Shown here one piece after another: positions 24,361 to 37,900 of a stretch of 64,000 bases of DNA. The notes under the pieces are model-generated. The model searched no databases. It was not told the DNA's origin and saw only the letters and a program-made list of their open reading frames with translations. The stretch is from Celoporthe dispersa (lineage: Eukaryota; Ascomycota; Sordariomycetes; Diaporthales; Cryphonectriaceae), in contig WAID01000013.1 of NCBI GenBank assembly GCA_016584495.1, forward strand, positions 186,001 to 250,000, read 5' to 3'. Position 1 is the first letter of the stretch. Each line of letters begins with the position of its first letter. A program made the translations under genes and the position numbers.

Positions 24361-25694
24361 ATCTTGTATGCGCCGTCGATATCCGTTGCCTGGCCCAGAT
24401 ACGCATCACCCACCTCTACAGTCAGCTGGGCATCAAACCACACGCCTCTTTTTTTTCTTTTCTTTCTTTCTTCCTCCTTCTTTTCTTCTTTGTTCTTTTC
24501 CGTCCTTCTTCCTCTCTCTCTCTCTCTCCTCTGTTTTGATACCTCGCCGCCCGCCCACTTCCGATGCTGCCATGTGCTGCTCCTCTGTAGGGCTTGCTCG
24601 CCTCTGGCAATCCAGGGGCGGGCTTGTTCTGGAGTACAGCCTAAGGTGCTCGAGAATGGATCTGGAGCCAATCCAAACGGGCCGAAAGCAAATTCCCTCT
24701 TCTGGAGATACCGTTCAGCCTAGAGCTGTAAGGGGTAGTTTTTGGGATCCCTTTCGGGGTAGCGTCTGTCTCCGTGCTAGCCTCTCTGGGTAGTATCGTG
24801 GGCTACCAGGGATTTGCACCCTGAGCTCGTCACATGATGATTCTTGACAGCTCTCACTCCAAGCCCAGGCCCCCGTCCCAGGTCTCTGTTACCGACATCC
24901 CGATTAGGTCTACCGCCGGTCTGAGATACTACCCAGTTAGGAATAGACCCAGTCGGGTGTGTGCTTCTTTTCTCTCTCTCTCTCCCTCTCTCGTCTTTTT
25001 CTTCCTCCGTCTCGTTCTTCTGCCCAGAGGTCGGCCAGGTTCCGTTCCGCCCAGCAAGAAACGGTCGCCTCTCACCGTCCCGCCTCCTTGTGCCCTATCC
25101 TGCCCTACAGTATGACACACACACACACAGCGCCTCCCCCCTCCCTGCCTGGGTGCCCAGCGAGCCAGACAATCACTGCCTGTCCCTGTGACCAGCACCA
25201 GGGCCCAGCGCCTAAACTCTCTTCCACCCCGCCCGCCCTGACCTCGTCCGCTCGCCTACGCTGAGCGAGAGAGAGAGAGAAAATGGGCGGAGGAAGGGGT
25301 GGAGGGAGGGGAATTGAGGGCCTGTTCCCCGGCAGAGGATCCGCGTCACGATGGTCGAGGAGAAGCCCTCCCACTGGGCTCCCTGGGCTCCAGATCTAGA
25401 CCGCGGACCTGTGATCGATCCGCTCGAGTCGACAATTTTGTTTGTTCCCGCTGGGCCATTTATTTCACATCACGCGACTTGATTTTTTTTTAGATTATGG
25501 ACAACGCATTGAAACAAGTCAGAAGCACCCTTTTTTTCTCTGTCTTCCTCCTTCCCCAGAGTCAGATGGGCTGCTTCGCCTCTCCTTTCCCCGGATTCTG
25601 ATTGACGGAGTGGTCTTGCTTTACTGGCGCGAGGGCCACCTGACCCTGACCTGGCCCCTCGAGATCATGACTGCATTCAGCTCTGGGATCGGCA

Positions 25695-25726
25695 TCTCTC
25701 TCTCTCTCCCTGTGTGTGTGTGTGTA
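25695..25726. repeat. (CT)n(TG)n compound microsatellite
   Basis: CT array, short CC break, then about eight TG units. Confidence 0.9.
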
Positions 25727-26754
25727 GTTCTCATTTGTTGGTGACCGAACCAACTGCATGCATGCAGTGCTGAAAGAAGAAGAAAAGACATGGCACAGGG
25801 GAGAAGGAACAGAAAAGAAAAAGACGAACAGAAAACAGACACGGCTGTGCCATACGGCTCCAAAAAAAAAAAACCCCCCAGCCCCAGCTCCAGAGTACTT
25901 GCGCACCAATCATGTCCTCTGTTGGACCAGCCCTGTTCAGGAATCCAGGCTCGGACGGGTGCGTAATGGCCCCCAGGTAGTAGACCTTGTACTCTGGAGA
26001 GAGGGAAAAGAAGGAGAAAAAAAGGAGAAAAAAAAAGAAAAAAAGAGAGAAACCAATTTCTCACACACACTCAGAGGCATTTAGTCACTCATGACAGATG
26101 ATTGATCCTAATAACAAGAAAAAAAAGAGACAGAGTAGGACAAGACATTTGAGATTTGTGTGGTGAGAAGATGCAGGAGATGGTCTGGGACCTGCAGGCC
26201 TGGGCGTTCAGCGGTGAAGAGGTGGCGCACACTTTCCGCCCTCCTCACACAAGGGCAAGGGGGGGCAGTGCTGATTGCCTCCTCCTCAGTGACTTGCTTC
26301 TGCTGCTGCCGCTGCCGCTGCTGTGCTGGCCCTCCCCCCCCCCCCCAGATACGTGGCTCAGGGCTTGCTCAGGTGGTTGTGGTGGTGACGTTATGCTACC
26401 TGGAACCCCCCATTCTCTTAGGGCCCCAGAGTCTTTTTTTTTGTGGTTGTTCCTTTTCCCCACGGGAGGAGAAGGCGGGCGGCCGGGAATTAGGTCGCAC
26501 CAGAGGAACGTCCAGCTGACTACGGCGGTGATTAAAAAAAAAAAAAGAGAAAAGAGGGCAGAAGAGACAGACGGAGGAGCCATGGATCCGTCCTCCCGCG
26601 GGAACGGGGTGGCTTGCTCCCAGGAGATGGATCAAGTCGATTGATTGCGACTGATCACTTTCCATATCAGAGCCCTGGTATTGCACAGGTTCTTGGGGGA
26701 GGTGGTTGCGCCGGGGCGATCTCATGCAGCCCGCCGCCCACTCTCGTCCTGCCA

Positions 26755-26850
26755 GCTGTCCGGGGAGGTACAGCAGGGCTCGAACACGAGACCTGGAAGC
26801 CCTGAGCCCAGGCAGACATGTGCTCAACCCCTCGCTTCTGACGATGCTTC
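26755..26850 (-). other. B-box-like sequence
   Basis: On the minus strand TGTTCGAGCCC matches the RNA polymerase III B-box consensus at 10 of 11 positions and is preceded by a T-arm-spaced GGTCTCG. The upstream part (GTTGAGCACATGTCTGCC) vaguely resembles a D arm, but no seven-base anticodon loop or proper acceptor stem can be drawn. Possibly a tRNA-derived element remnant. Confidence 0.2.
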
Positions 26851-28195
26851 TGCCCGGCTGCCGGCTGCCGCTTTCGTTGGCCATCATCTCTCGAAACCTA
26901 GCAGTGGGGGTCTTCTTTTTTCTTCTTCTTCTTTTTTTTTGGGGCGGGGGGGGGGGGCGAGTGGTCTTTTTCATTTCCTCTTCGAACAGCAAGGGGTGAT
27001 TTGGGTGGGAGGCGCGAGGTCATCTGCCAGAATCCTCTAGGCCGTGGCTGGAGGCGCGCGCCGGCCGGGGGGGGTGGGAAGAGAGAAGAGGTGGAAGGGA
27101 AGCCCAGAAACCCTAGAACCTGCCCGAAACTCACTGTACCTCCGGGGATCGCCCTATTTTGCCTATCAGTGGGGAGAGGGAGAGGAAGGGGGTCCTGGGA
27201 GGGGCTGGTTCTGGACCGCCGCACACAAGGAGAGAGGCTGCAGAGGCCCAAAGTGATGACCACCCTAGAGGGAGCACGCAGGCAAGGCGCCAAATGAACC
27301 AAGGCTTGTGTGAAACGCTGCACAGTCCCCCTCAGCCTGTAGTGATTTGTGTCTTCTGGACTGCGGGAACCGGGGACCAAGTTCCGGAGCCCATCGTCAC
27401 AAGAAATTGCAATGCGCCGGAAAAGGGCCTCGTGTTCACCGTCTCGGGTGGTCCCCCCCCCCTTCTCCCCTCCTCCTCCTCAACTCGTGCGTGCGCGCGT
27501 CGACAGGACAGCCAGCCTCTGTGCGCAGTGCCACCAGACCGACCAGCCAACCAACCATCCAGAGAAGACGACCTTTGTGAGGCGACAGGTCACCTTTCTG
27601 CCAATCTCTGGTCAGGGTTTCATGTCCTGCTCCTCACCACCACCGCCACCAACCCCCTCCTCCCCCCTTGGCTCCTGCTCACCGTCTCTTTCAGGAAGCG
27701 AGGAGGGCTTTGTCCTCAACCAGAATCACCCGCCGGCGTCACCTCCAGCCGGGGAACCCACGGGAGTGCTCCCTGCCGTGTCGATGTGACCACCTGCCTG
27801 GGACCCTGCTGGCAGGAATCTTTTCCCTGCAGTCAACTACGTCTTACTGCGGCCGCCCGCTGCGGGAGGCGATGCGCACGGCGCGGGCCACTGGTGCGTG
27901 TGAGAGCCATCAGATGGCGATTCTCGGCCAGGATTTCATTTCCCTGGCGCGACCAAACCCTGTGCGCCTGGCCGGGTTCTCGATTTTCCACGATGGGATT
28001 CCGTTTTTAACCCCCCTGCGCTGCTTTCCTGTACAAACTCCGGCTCAATTCGTCACACTGAAACGCCCACGATACCCCAAAACTGAGAACTGCGCGCGCG
28101 CAGGAAAGGGGGAAGATCCCACCACCCAGCGTGGGGGGTCTGCGAGAGTCTGGCTCGAGTTTCCTGTGGTGTACCATGCTATAGAGTACCACAGA

Positions 28196-28197
28196 AA

Positions 28198-28238
<41 letters not shown>
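28196..28238. repeat. (CA)n(GA)n compound microsatellite
   Basis: About nine CA units pass directly into about twelve GA units. Confidence 0.9.
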
Positions 28239-28494
28239 GAAGCATGACTAACATACGTACTTATGTTAATGACCCTAGCTCACCGCGCTTGACAGCCATG
28301 CCGGTCACCGGTCTGCCAGGGCCCCTCCCTCCCCCCGTCCCTGTTTCCCCCTCCTCTCGCGCTTGTTATCAATGCCAGAACCTGCGGAGAAGCTTTTCTC
28401 GAAGCTGTCAAGCGCTGTCAACACACACACACAACCTTGTAGACTACTTGGCGTCGGCCGAGGTACGCCGAGAACGAGATCGCCCACGGGGAAA

Positions 28495-28497
<3 letters not shown>

Positions 28498-28536
<39 letters not shown>
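28498..28536. repeat. (CA)n microsatellite
   Basis: Perfect CA array of about nineteen units. Confidence 0.95.
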
Positions 28537-28542
<6 letters not shown>

Positions 28543-29801
28543 CTTACTTTCTTACTTGAGGCGGTATTGTAGGTTCAAGGTGCACTACACCACCCCAAGA
28601 CGCCTCGGGGGTTCGAGCTGGCTTCATCTTCCTTCCACATTGATGCCATGGCGTGCTCAGGTCCTGTCCGAACCCGTCCTGGACTCGGCGTTGTGAGGTA
28701 ATGTACAACAGTACTGCCAGCGATCTCTCTGTGTGTGTTCTGGGATGTGACCTGCGGTGTTACTTGGTCCCACACTATGATCCCGCCTCACAGAGAGGTT
28801 CCTCTCGCACTCGTTTAACAAATTATACTTCAAGATGCTGGCAGCAGCCATAATCTAGGAGGACAATGCCTCCTGCCTGCACCCCCTTCGGACCTGTGAT
28901 ATCAATTGATCGCTCTCTTCCAGGTTCCCTCTCCTCGCTATCTTGCTAAATTTAACGTATTCATCTCGCGCAGGCTGACCAGGGGAGCAAGGGAAGGGGG
29001 GGGGCACAAAGACAACCAAGCCATTGGGCTGAACGCGAATGCAACGTCGAATCCGACCGCGTGGGCAGACTGAGACTCTCTGCGCGGGCCAATGACGTCG
29101 GCCACAGAGCGCACATCTGTCCTGCCCCCCATGCCTGCTGCGCGAGCTGAAGCCGAGGTCGTAACCTGTTGTTGGGGGGTGCATGCCTGGATGGATGAGA
29201 TGGAATGGTACGACCAACTCCTCCCTCCCTCCCCCTCCCCCCCGTATGACTGCTGCCGGTGAAGGACGATGGTTTTGAGGGTCAGTGCAATCTCCTCAAC
29301 CTGGTGGTGATATCTGATACTTCACAAAGGTCGTGCACATCCCATCACCTCACTTTTACTTTCCACAATACACACACACACACGCACGCACACCCGCTCA
29401 GCTGAATTCCGAGACAGTCCCGAGATTTTCATTTTCACTTTTCCCGAAACCCAAAGCGCATAGACACCAGTGCACGCGGGGAGGGCTACCTAGAATCCCT
29501 AAATCCTCAGGGGGGATGTCAGCAGCACAAGGCAGTAAGTACTTCTTACCTGGTGTGCTCGTGCCCGGATCCATGACCTGACCTGGGCCGCCTCTTTACG
29601 CTCAACCGCGGGATTCTTCCGTAAGCGGCAGGCGGTTGGCTCCCCCTCTCTGCATCACAAGCACGGTTCAAATGCGCGTCTGTCACATGGCACGACAAGG
29701 GAGGGGGGGTGTGCCCTGACGGGACGCATGGCAGGTGGGCGCGCGGGCGGACAGGGCAGGGGGAGGGGGGGTTCCTATCTGCTGAACCCAACGCCCGAGT
29801 G

Positions 29802-29830
29802 TTTTTTTTTTTTTTTTTTTAAAAAAAAAA
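29802..29830. repeat. T19A10 palindromic homopolymer pair
   Basis: Nineteen T immediately followed by ten A. Similar but shorter T/A junctions lie at 39858-39876 and 41069-41090. Confidence 0.85.
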
Positions 29831-29923
29831 GAGTTGCAGCCGGGAAACGTCAATATTGAACCAAACCCCCACTCCCCAACCGCAAGAGAGGGAGATATAT
29901 ATCTGTATACATAGTATGATATA

Positions 29924-29952
29924 GTGTGTGTGTGTGTGTGTGTGTGTGTGTA
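29924..29952. repeat. (TG)n microsatellite
   Basis: About fourteen GT/TG units. Confidence 0.9.
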
Positions 29953-31241
29953 TTTGCTCAAAGAGGAAATTAGACAGTTTCCCCTTTCCTTTTTCTTCCT
30001 CCCCCCCCCCCTCTCTTACAAACGGTGGTGCTCGGCTTTCGGAAAAGGCTGCAGGCCGGGTCTCGAGAGGCAGAGACGAGAGCGAGAGGAACCACCATTA
30101 TGGTGCAGGAACTACATGACCAGGCACAGCAAGCTCCCGCACGACAGGCGGGGATCCTACACGGGGGTGCACTGCAGATGTGCAAGATGAGTTGCCCTTA
30201 GCACCCTGGCTTTTTTGGGGAGGGCGGGTGGTCTGTCTCCTGGTCCCGAAACCCCCCACCCGCAAGGCTGCAGCGCCCAGGAGAAGAAGCGAGAGAGAGG
30301 AGCAGCTCGTCAATCTCCCTCGTCCACGCTGTCGGGCTGGTGCGAGGAGACCGTCCACAGCTGCAGCACATACAGCACGCGCACATCACCCTGACCGACA
30401 ACTCGATGATAGCGAGGGCCGACGACCAGGGCAAGGGGGGCTCAGACAGAACAGACCAACGGCGCCGAGAGAGAGAGAGAGAAACCGCCGACACCAGACC
30501 CGCACCGGTGAGAGAAGGGGTGTGCTTGATGCGGAAGCAATATGCGGTATCGACGAGATACACCCACGACCAGGTCACCGGGTTCGTAGGCTGGAGTGTG
30601 TCTATTCTGGTAATTAAGGATTGCGCTTTTTCTGTGGGTTCTCATATGATTTATTGCACCTCTTCTTCGGACAGTCCACCTTTGTCACCAACCAGCAGGT
30701 GGCCCATGACCCTGGCAGGCCCAGCTCTGTCCACTCACCCGCCTCGTGGGCGAGAACCACGTGGGAACCCCCCCCCCCAGGCGCATCCCTATTACACACT
30801 ACTGCAACCCCCGTGCCTTCTACTGCTCGAGGTACCGTTTGGAAGCTCCCAGGGTGGTGTTTAGGCGGGCGCAGGATGGAGGAATCCTACAAAGAGAAAG
30901 GAAGGAAAGAAAGAAAAAGGTTCGCAAGGCTGTCTTGTCACAGGTCACAGCAGGGACAGGGAGCGCTGGAGAATTCCTGACTGGTGGGAAATGTCCTCCA
31001 CACACCACTCACCTCACGAATCCACCCGAGGTGAGTCCGGGGGAGGGAAGGAGAAGGAGTCGAAGGGAGGTGGGTCTCAGGGTCCTTTGGCAACTGACTG
31101 ACACACAAGCACACAACCTACAGTAGCAAGCAGCAGGGCCTTCCAAACCCCTCCCTCACTCCCCCCAGCCGCGCGGCCCAGCCGATCGGGAGGCCCAGCC
31201 TTGACGTGCGCTAGCAGCACTGTAGGGAACCCGCGAGGCTG

Positions 31242-31265
31242 CTCTCTCTCTGTCTCTCTCTCCCC

Positions 31266-31299
<34 letters not shown>
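31242..31299. repeat. (CT)n(CA)n compound microsatellite
   Basis: CT array interrupted by a C-run, then about nine CA units. Confidence 0.9.
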
Positions 31300-31551
31300 A
31301 TGAGAGAAGGAGGTCACATAGGGCTCACATACTTTGGTAGTGGTGGCACACTGGCACACTGGCGCACACGGGCACACACTTTGTAGTACACCAAGGAAGC
31401 AGAATGCAGGGGCCATTTTGTCGATTAATTCACCGAGCCGGACGTCCTGCCGGTATTCTCTCGGCTGTTTATACTCTCGAGAGGTTAGCTGGTTGTTGCT
31501 GTAGGAGGAGGAGTGAATTACCCTCTGCATATGCCGCTGCGGGTGGTGGGC

Positions 31552-31576
31552 TTTTTTTTTTTTTTTTTTTTTTTTT
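31552..31576. repeat. T25 homopolymer
   Basis: Twenty-five consecutive T residues on the plus strand. Confidence 0.9.
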
Positions 31577-32458
31577 GCTCACGAACCATATTGCTCCTCC
31601 TCTGCTGATCTCCGTCAGCCATTGCCGAGCTTGCCCCGTCCTCGAGGCGAGCCAGAGGTGCACGGAGCAGGGCAAAAAAGATCCTCACGATAATTACTCT
31701 TAGGGACCTTGCCAACCTCGCAGGCGAGACGCATAAGACACGACAAGATGAAGACCTACAACATATGCTTCCTAAAAGGAAATTTTGGCAACGCACGAGG
31801 GCGCACCCTCAGCGTAGATTGTGGGGGGGGGTGCGCGTGTGTTCAGGTCTGCGCCACCACCCGCTGGCTTTCCAATAAAAATACCCCCTTGTTCGGCGAT
31901 ATCAGTCTACAGCACTGGATGCCACGACGAGAAGAAGAAAGAAAAAGAACCTCCGAGAGCCATTTACTCCTCGGCGTGTGTTCTAGCTCAATGTCACGAT
32001 CCTTTGGACCCATACGGGACCATATTTCATTTTTTTCAAGGATGAGTGTGTGCTATTTTGTTTTTGTCTTCTCTCTCTTTCCATCATGACAAGCGGGCGC
32101 ACGATCCAAATCTCGTGGACGTTCCCCCTTCGGCTACGCTCAGCAGCTCGCCTCCCCTCCCTGGCTGACAAGGACCCGGATGTCAATGCCGGCACTTGAG
32201 AATTGCGATCCCCAGCCAACGAACGTGCTGATGCATGCCGTGGGACCCAGCACTGCGGTACAGCAAAGTAAGTATCTGGCTCGTGCTCCTTTCCAATAAA
32301 AAAATAAAGAATAAAGAACTTAGAAAATAAAAAAAATAAATAAAAAGAAACCCCCCCAGCCTGCTGCGCCCCCTGAGGTTTGCCGACCGGATATCGCCTT
32401 TCACGCTCGCATAGTATCGAGGGATGAGAAGGCATTTTCTGTAGATCAGGCATCAAAA

Positions 32459-32465
<7 letters not shown>

Positions 32466-32488
<23 letters not shown>
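32466..32488. repeat. (GA)n microsatellite
   Basis: About eleven GA units. Confidence 0.9.
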
Positions 32489-32489
<1 letters not shown>

Positions 32490-34900
32490 TTCGGGTCGGT
32501 TGTCATATTCGTCGTCGTACGCATACCAGACCACGCGCCCTTTGCTCGCATCCCCCTGCATCCTGCTGGTCTGTTCCTCCGTCACCGTCTCACTCCTACG
32601 TGTTAGTACACACACACTCTCTCTCCCCCTCCCACCCCCCCCTTCCTCGAGTAGAAATTTCCCTGGACGATAGAATATGATAGTTCGCCCACCCTTGGGC
32701 CACGGGCGTTCGATCCGCTGTGATAGCCCTTGGCTCCAGAGGATGTTGGGATTGGCCCGGGGAAGAATATGGTCGCGGGCCGGATCTGACAGCCTGGGCT
32801 GGGCTGTTCTCTCCCTCGCAAACCGGTTCGCAGAAGTAATTCGCGGCCGCCTAATCGATCAAAACCTGGAGTGAGGGGTTGTGTGCTCTCCTACTTGGTG
32901 ACATCAAGGGAGAGAGAGAGAAGCAATCATTTATTGCTTGTCCCGCTGGGGTTATTATCGCGCCGGCATGGCAAGATGTGGAAGAGAAAGAAGAAAGAAG
33001 AAAAAAGAGAGGGAAAAAGAAACATAGCAACGAGGTTCCTCAGGTGCCTATGTCGTCGCCAAGATATTCATGAGCCGCACGTCGACGCGATGCACCACCC
33101 TATGCCTTTTGCCGGGACGCCCAAAATGCGACGGTTCCAGCGAGAGGCTCTCGCTGCATTTCCATTACCAGCCAGCCTCCTTTCTACTCTTCCCTGGGCC
33201 AGCACAGCCCTGGGACCCGACAACGGTTAAATTGTTTTACCATGTATGAACTCCTGCAGGCACCAATACGGCGGAGCCGAGAGGAGAAGGGGGGGGGGGA
33301 CGCCACAGCTATAGTAACGATCCGTCACGTTGTTGTATTACATTCGCTTAGCTGCGCGGCAGGGCCAGGCACAGAGAGGAATGTAAATGCACACGGAATG
33401 CGTGAACGGTGACACTGATAGTGACGCCAGAGGGAAAAGAATAGGGGGGGGGGGAAGACAAATAATTAGTACAAAGAAATAAAATAAAAATAAAGTAAAC
33501 CAAGCAAACATTACATAGGACTTAGGTCGCCGATTAGGGCATACACAAGGTTGCTTCTGCATCCAGGAGAGAGTCTTCAGCTTGAACCTGCAGGAACAAA
33601 AGACACATTTCTGTCCCATGTGCATGCACGATGCTACTATCCATCCGCCCAGGGGTCCAGAGCGACAATATCTACCATGGCAAGCATGGCAGATGGTGCG
33701 CCTCTTGCCTGCCAGCAGAAGCAGTCCAGCCAAAAAAAAAATAAAAAAATAATATGACTTGCCCGCACCGGGCCCGCCCGTGTTCCATTACGGGACATGG
33801 GGACCAAGAGGTTGATTGGTGCGTGCCGCCCCGGGTTTCCGTATTCAGACGTGGTTGCTGGAATGGCAAACCCCTACTAAATAGTTTCTTGACAAGCTTG
33901 CGTGCTTTTACCAGAGGAAAAACCAAAAAAGAAGGCAGGAAGGGGAGGAAGAGAGAAAAGAAAAGAGCCCTAGCAAGGGACGAAGCTGTGCTGCCGCACT
34001 TGTCTCAACCAATCGAGATCGTGGGCTCCTTCTTCGCTTTCTCGGCCGAGTCCTGCCATGATAAAACAGCATCTCCTCGGAGCCGGGGTAGGCTTGGCTG
34101 GCAGGCAAGCTGGCCCCTCAGGACATCACGGCAGGGCCACCCCCCGGAGCCATGCCGTCGAGAGAGATTGGCGAGGTTGATTCGTCGTCTGAGACACTGG
34201 GACATGACAATCTGGAGAGAGAGGAATCCGGGGACGGCTCGACATCCTGCTTGGCATCCTCCCATGACTATCCGACCCGTGTACGATTTGATGGTGGCTC
34301 TCGGGTGGCAAGAGATGCCCGCCCATACACCCACCTTGACACGCCATGGTGTGAACTATAGTCACAATGGTATGCGACTAGAGCGGGAACAGAAGTGTAC
34401 TACTAATAGTTCCATCTGGCCGTTTTTCGGTCCCCCTGCATCTGGACGAACACTGTCCAGCGGCAGACACGAAAGCTCCGGGCAGGCAAAGGGCTCGCCT
34501 ACCGAGCGATGATGATGATGATGCATACGTGGCCAGCCCTTGAATAATCTCGGAACATTCTGGTCAGGGGGGAGGAGGAGAAGAAGAAGAAGGGTTTCTC
34601 CCTCTCCAGAATATCCCCCATCCCGCCCCAAGATACAATGGCACCGTCGTGGTCTACGACCTTGAGAAAATCCTTAGCTTGAGCCCGGCAACTTGGGAAT
34701 TTTACCTGTCAGATGCGACGGCCGGCAGCGGTTTGTTAGGGGAGGCCGCTAGGTTGCTGCTATGGCATGTACTACGTGTATGGTACAGTACATCTATAGC
34801 ATGCATACCCAGTCACGTACTATGCGGTGGCATAAGAAATCAAAAATCAAATATCAAAAAATAAAAGAAAACCCTCCCGAGTCACCCTCAAGATCATCTC

Positions 34901-37900
34901 TCAAGGGAACACAGTCTCGCCACCTGCAGGGCTCCCCTCCTCGCCCCGGAACTTGTCCGACAAGTTGACCCATCCAGGCCGTGCAGTTGGGTACGAGTGC
35001 AAGCTCACGACCCTGCCACTGCCACCGATGCCTCTGCACTACAGCATGTACATAACACACGAGGCGTGGATCGCCTCTGCGCCACCCTGTACATCATCCT
35101 ACCGTGCAGGTTCTAGACCTTGCTTGCAGAGAGCTCCAGACAAAAGAGGGCTGGTGTTTTCTATTAACCGCGTTGCTCGCTGGCCAGTTGCTGCGGTATA
35201 ACCACAGGCAGCCAAGTGGGTGATGAGCGCAGCTGGGTGCAGGTGACCAGCCAACCAAAGAAAAAAGGAGGGATGCTGCTTCAGCCTCAACGGCGGGACT
35301 GGATCTGACCTGACCCCACCTGTGGCCGTCTGAAGAGAACGAGCCCGAGGTGACTTGCAGGATCTTCGTTGGGCGGTGGGTTTTTGTCGGGTCCTCCACT
35401 GTCAGCGCCCGCCTCTCACCCCCGCGTTTAATGGGTCCGGACCCGATAGCCTTTCTCCCTCGCTCTCTTTCTCTCTCTCTCTCTGTCTTTTTGTTCCTTC
35501 TTTTTTCTCCTTTCTTCTTATGTTCATCTAGCACAGATGGGCCTCGTGACCCCTCTTTGCCCTCTCTAGCAGCGAAGGAAGGGGAAAAAAAAAGAAAAAG
35601 AAAAGAAGAAAAAAATACTGAAGAAAAAATGGCGCAATTCTCAGTTAATGCGCGAAACAAACACACAAGGTGGGCCAGTACAGCCAGCCCGCTGCTTGTA
35701 GCGCCTATTGCAGGACGAACCTTTATGATCCGCATGACCGCCGTCTTCTTGTCAGGGTAATAATTTCTGCAGGTGTTAATGCCGACTCGCCGTCACTAGC
35801 CTTTTTCTGCCTTTGCCCTCGCAGGACCCTGCATGAAGTGAAATCTCTGGCCAGACCTCGCGAGCGAGAGAAACACGTAGTCAGTACCACTACTTTACTA
35901 CGTGTCACAGTAGCACCCTCGTCCCTCCACCCGGGAGATTGATGGTAGTTCAGGGGATAATCTCGGATTGCTGCCTTATTGAATGAGAGAAGCCTTTGCA
36001 CATCTGACTGCCTACGTGGTCGTCCCCCCCCCCGCTTCTCTCTTCTGCATTATGCCGTGTCACCCAGCATCCGTCTCTTTCTCTTTTGGTACAGCTCGGG
36101 GCGGCTACAACAGGTACATCACTGTTGCGGGGGGGCGCACGCCCTTGTCAGAAGACTATCAAATACGACAGCGCTGGCAAGTGCCACATCAGCACTGGTC
36201 TCGCTCACGGGGCTGTGAGAAGGGGAGAGGGTCCAATGGGGCCATGGCTGGTGTCCGTCGACGTGTTCTCGCCCTTCGTCCTTCCTCACAAGGCCTGCAA
36301 GGTGTTCCCGCGGCGGGGGAATCGGGCGTGGGACAACACGATGCCTGAAATCCCGGATGATTATGTCCGATTTCATGCATTGTTGTGATGATCACAACAA
36401 GCCTAAGACCAAAGGACGCGAGGTATGTACTGTACACGGTACTGTACAGATTACGGGAGACCCTGGGTGTCTGGAACTCATTCTCTGTTTTGTCTTTTCG
36501 CCACAATCTGGCCTCCCTGGCGATCTCGTGACCATGTCTGCCCCGCGTTCTGGAGTTCAGGGTCCGAAACGAAGGAAAAAATGGAGGGTCCCCTGGTCTA
36601 AGAATAATAATAATAAAAGACAAAACCCCCACAGTTGTTTCCTCGGCGTCTATCCTCCAGGGCTCGCCAGCCAGCCAGCCAGCCAGGGTTTTGGCTACTG
36701 CAACGCTGATGACCAGGAGGGCAGGTACAACAAAGATCAGCACACCGTACCTCTTGTACATTGGGTACAGTACAACACTGTGAGCTGAGGAGCAAAGGCC
36801 CCGAGTGTGCTTTACTATGGACGGGAACCCTGGACCAAGTAGTCTTCCTCCTCCTCTTCTTCTCGACGTCATGTACGGGGAACCTTCTGCTGCTTTGCCT
36901 TGGGCCGAAACGAAAACGGGGGCACGTGGATTGAATGTCCAAGCCGAGACCTCTGCCTCGGCTTCAGCTGGTCGCAGCCGTGCCTGGGGCTGACAGGCGC
37001 CGGCGCAGCATGGGTCTCACTGCCGCTGCCGAACAAATGCCCACTCTCCAGACCTCAGGTGACCAGACCTGATTTACATTACTGGTACAACTAAAAGTGA
37101 AAATGGTACTGTTGTAATTTCCTGCTACCAGTGATATCCCCCATAGCCTTGCTACGCCTTATCGCTGAACTGCCGGTCATTCAGCCAGTCAGTCATACGA
37201 TAACTGAATCTCGTCTGACCAGTTTCCACAGGTCCTTTGCACCTAGTCTGGGAATATAAATATCGCTCAGCTTTGCGTACTGCCGCTGATCTATCTATTG
37301 GTGCATACGTGACCAACGTGAGCGTTACCAGTGCATCGTGGCATGACCAGGTCCATACTCCGCCCGCACATGCTTCATAAATCATAAGCCATACGAAGAT
37401 GGATCGTCATGTCGAAACGGTCAGATAGGATTCACAAAAAAGAAAGGAGAAAAAACGAGAGGGAGAAAGAAAGAAAGAAATTTTCTTTAAAAACAATTAA
37501 ATTGAGAAATTGATTTCTTTTTCTTTTTTCTTTTTTTTTTTCTCCTTTTTTATTTTGGATTCTCTTTGTCCCCAAAGACACTTTACCTCCTGCTTTGAGA
37601 CCTGAAACGGATTCATCCCCCTCTCAGCCCTATAAGCTGGCTAAACTCCTACTCTACCACCCACCCTCCCCTTCTTCCTTTCAAATTCCAAAAATTGTCA
37701 GGCTATCCAGAACCCAAAAGGTGATGAATGGGCTGCCACCCACACACCACAGCGCTGGGCTCCCCGCTGGCCGTTGTGTATCGGCAGCCACCATCACCAG
37801 ACATACATACAAAAGGAGGTCATGCCCCTCCCCACCCCCCCTCACTCTCGGATCGGAGCTCAAGGCCAGCCACCATCCGTGTCGGAGGCGGAAGCGGTGT

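Larger units (their letters stand above)
24301..29960. other. Gene desert, block 4
   Basis: No supported gene. Two long overlapping plus-strand frames (27159-28010 and 27668-28696) are in different frames; the second reads straight through CA and GA arrays as His-Thr and Arg-Glu repeats, so neither looks coding. The block holds CT, TG and CA arrays, C13 and G13 runs near 26.34 and 26.95 kb and a T19A10 palindrome. Confidence 0.55.
29961..34900. other. Gene desert, block 5
   Basis: No supported gene. It contains a T25 run (31552-31576), a CT-to-CA compound array (31242-31299), a GA array (32466-32488), A/T islands near 32.30-32.35, 33.43-33.50 and 33.73-33.76 kb and short GAT repeats near 34.51 kb. 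Confidence 0.55.

Noticed and set aside
24790..24890. Possible minus-strand tRNA (CAGGG TGCAAAT CCCTG arm and GGGCT/AGCCC stem)
   Set aside because: The T-loop lacks the conserved TTC, the D arm is missing, and no seven-base anticodon loop with a stem can be drawn.
27159..28696. Two long plus-strand open frames (283 and 342 codons)
   Set aside because: They overlap in different frames, read through CA and GA microsatellites as His-Thr and Arg-Glu repeats, and contain no recognisable domain or plausible intron structure; chance frames in GC-rich DNA explain them.
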